64,000 bases of DNA from Diphasiastrum complanatum (lineage: Eukaryota; Streptophyta; Lycopodiopsida; Lycopodiales; Lycopodiaceae). The translations under genes and the position numbers were made by a program. The notes below the pieces were generated by a model. That model worked only from the letters and a program-made list of their open reading frames with translations, had not been told where the DNA came from and made no database searches. Below, one piece after another: positions 63,911-64,000 of this stretch (positions are counted from its first letter, which is position 1; the number at the start of each line of letters is the position of its first letter). The stretch covers positions 56,687,078 through 56,751,077 of the forward strand of contig CM055103.1 in NCBI GenBank assembly GCA_029204225.1, written 5' to 3'.

Positions 63911-64000
63911 TGTACGATTGACTGATAAGCAATTCCAAATGTGTGAAAAGAAAAAAAATAGCCAAGCAAACCTTTGACACAAAACCAAAAAAATCCTAGT

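Larger units (their letters stand above)
62400..64000 (+). mobile_element. Gypsy-like gag-protease, runs off the window
   Basis: Gag end, zinc knuckle, protease and a linker lie in one direction with frame breaks. RT would lie beyond 64000. The protease has the DSGSGVN and LLGTPWLE pattern of Gypsy rather than Copia elements. No LTR was seen on its left; the Copia H LTR ends at 62265. Confidence 0.75.

Overview
The window is nuclear DNA of a land plant with a large, repeat-rich genome. It carries two recognisable host genes: an intronless ankyrin-type gene resembling SKIP35 (20378-22228, +) and a two-exon cullin-3 gene (36866-40369, -) with the exon structure and C-terminus of plant CUL3. Nearly everything else I could identify is retrotransposon debris. 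Long (GA/CT) tracts, heavy Copia content and a Penelope-like reverse transcriptase fit a fern, lycophyte or gymnosperm better than a compact angiosperm, but that placement is inference.

Layout. 1-2.0 kb: decayed Ty3/Gypsy gag-PR-RT-RNaseH on the minus strand. 2.0-5.6 kb: an LTR/PBS-like remnant and unrecognised decayed ORFs. 5.6-12.1 kb: a nearly full-length but dead Copia element (family A) with both LTRs, PBS and PPT. 12.1-14.9 kb: no gene seen, one long GA tract. 15.0-16.9 kb: a long fold-back repeat abutting a Penelope-like RT (-). 17.1-17.6 kb: end of a Gypsy integrase. 20.4-22.2 kb: SKIP35-like gene. 23.6-24.0 kb: Copia RT remnant (-). 27.3-28.2 kb: a coiled-coil ORF remnant and a Copia protease (-). 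28.5-31.1 kb: Copia D (+), cut off inside RT. 31.2-33.5 kb: 5'-truncated LINE (+), followed directly by a Gypsy RNaseH scrap. 36.9-40.4 kb: CUL3 with a 1.3-kb intron; a TATA box, a GA-rich leader and three TGGGCC-type boxes lie upstream, and a family-A-like LTR fragment lies beyond them. 41-47.3 kb: mosaic of LTRs, Copia gag/IN and Gypsy RNaseH-IN. 47.3-55.0 kb: a fairly young Copia B split inside RT by a 5.0-kb LTR element that encodes no recognisable protein (LARD-like) and has a perfect 5-bp target duplication. 55.2-57.3 kb: Copia C, with RNaseH fused in frame to a second protease. 57.3-60.8 kb: another Copia 5' end (LTR, PBS, gag) and LTR-like sequence. 60.8-62.3 kb: Copia gag, PBS and LTR (-). 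62.4-64.0 kb: Gypsy-like gag-protease (+), running off the window.

The host genes are unrelated neighbours. CUL3 is the scaffold of BTB-substrate ubiquitin ligases, and the SKIP35 family was named for binding an SKP1-type adaptor. Both therefore touch ubiquitin-ligase biology, but nothing here shows they are co-regulated. The retroelements record repeated nesting, truncation and template-switch-like joins. The most unusual items are the Penelope-like RT with its abutting hairpin, the non-coding LTR element at 49517-54515, and the RNaseH-protease fusion at about 56575.
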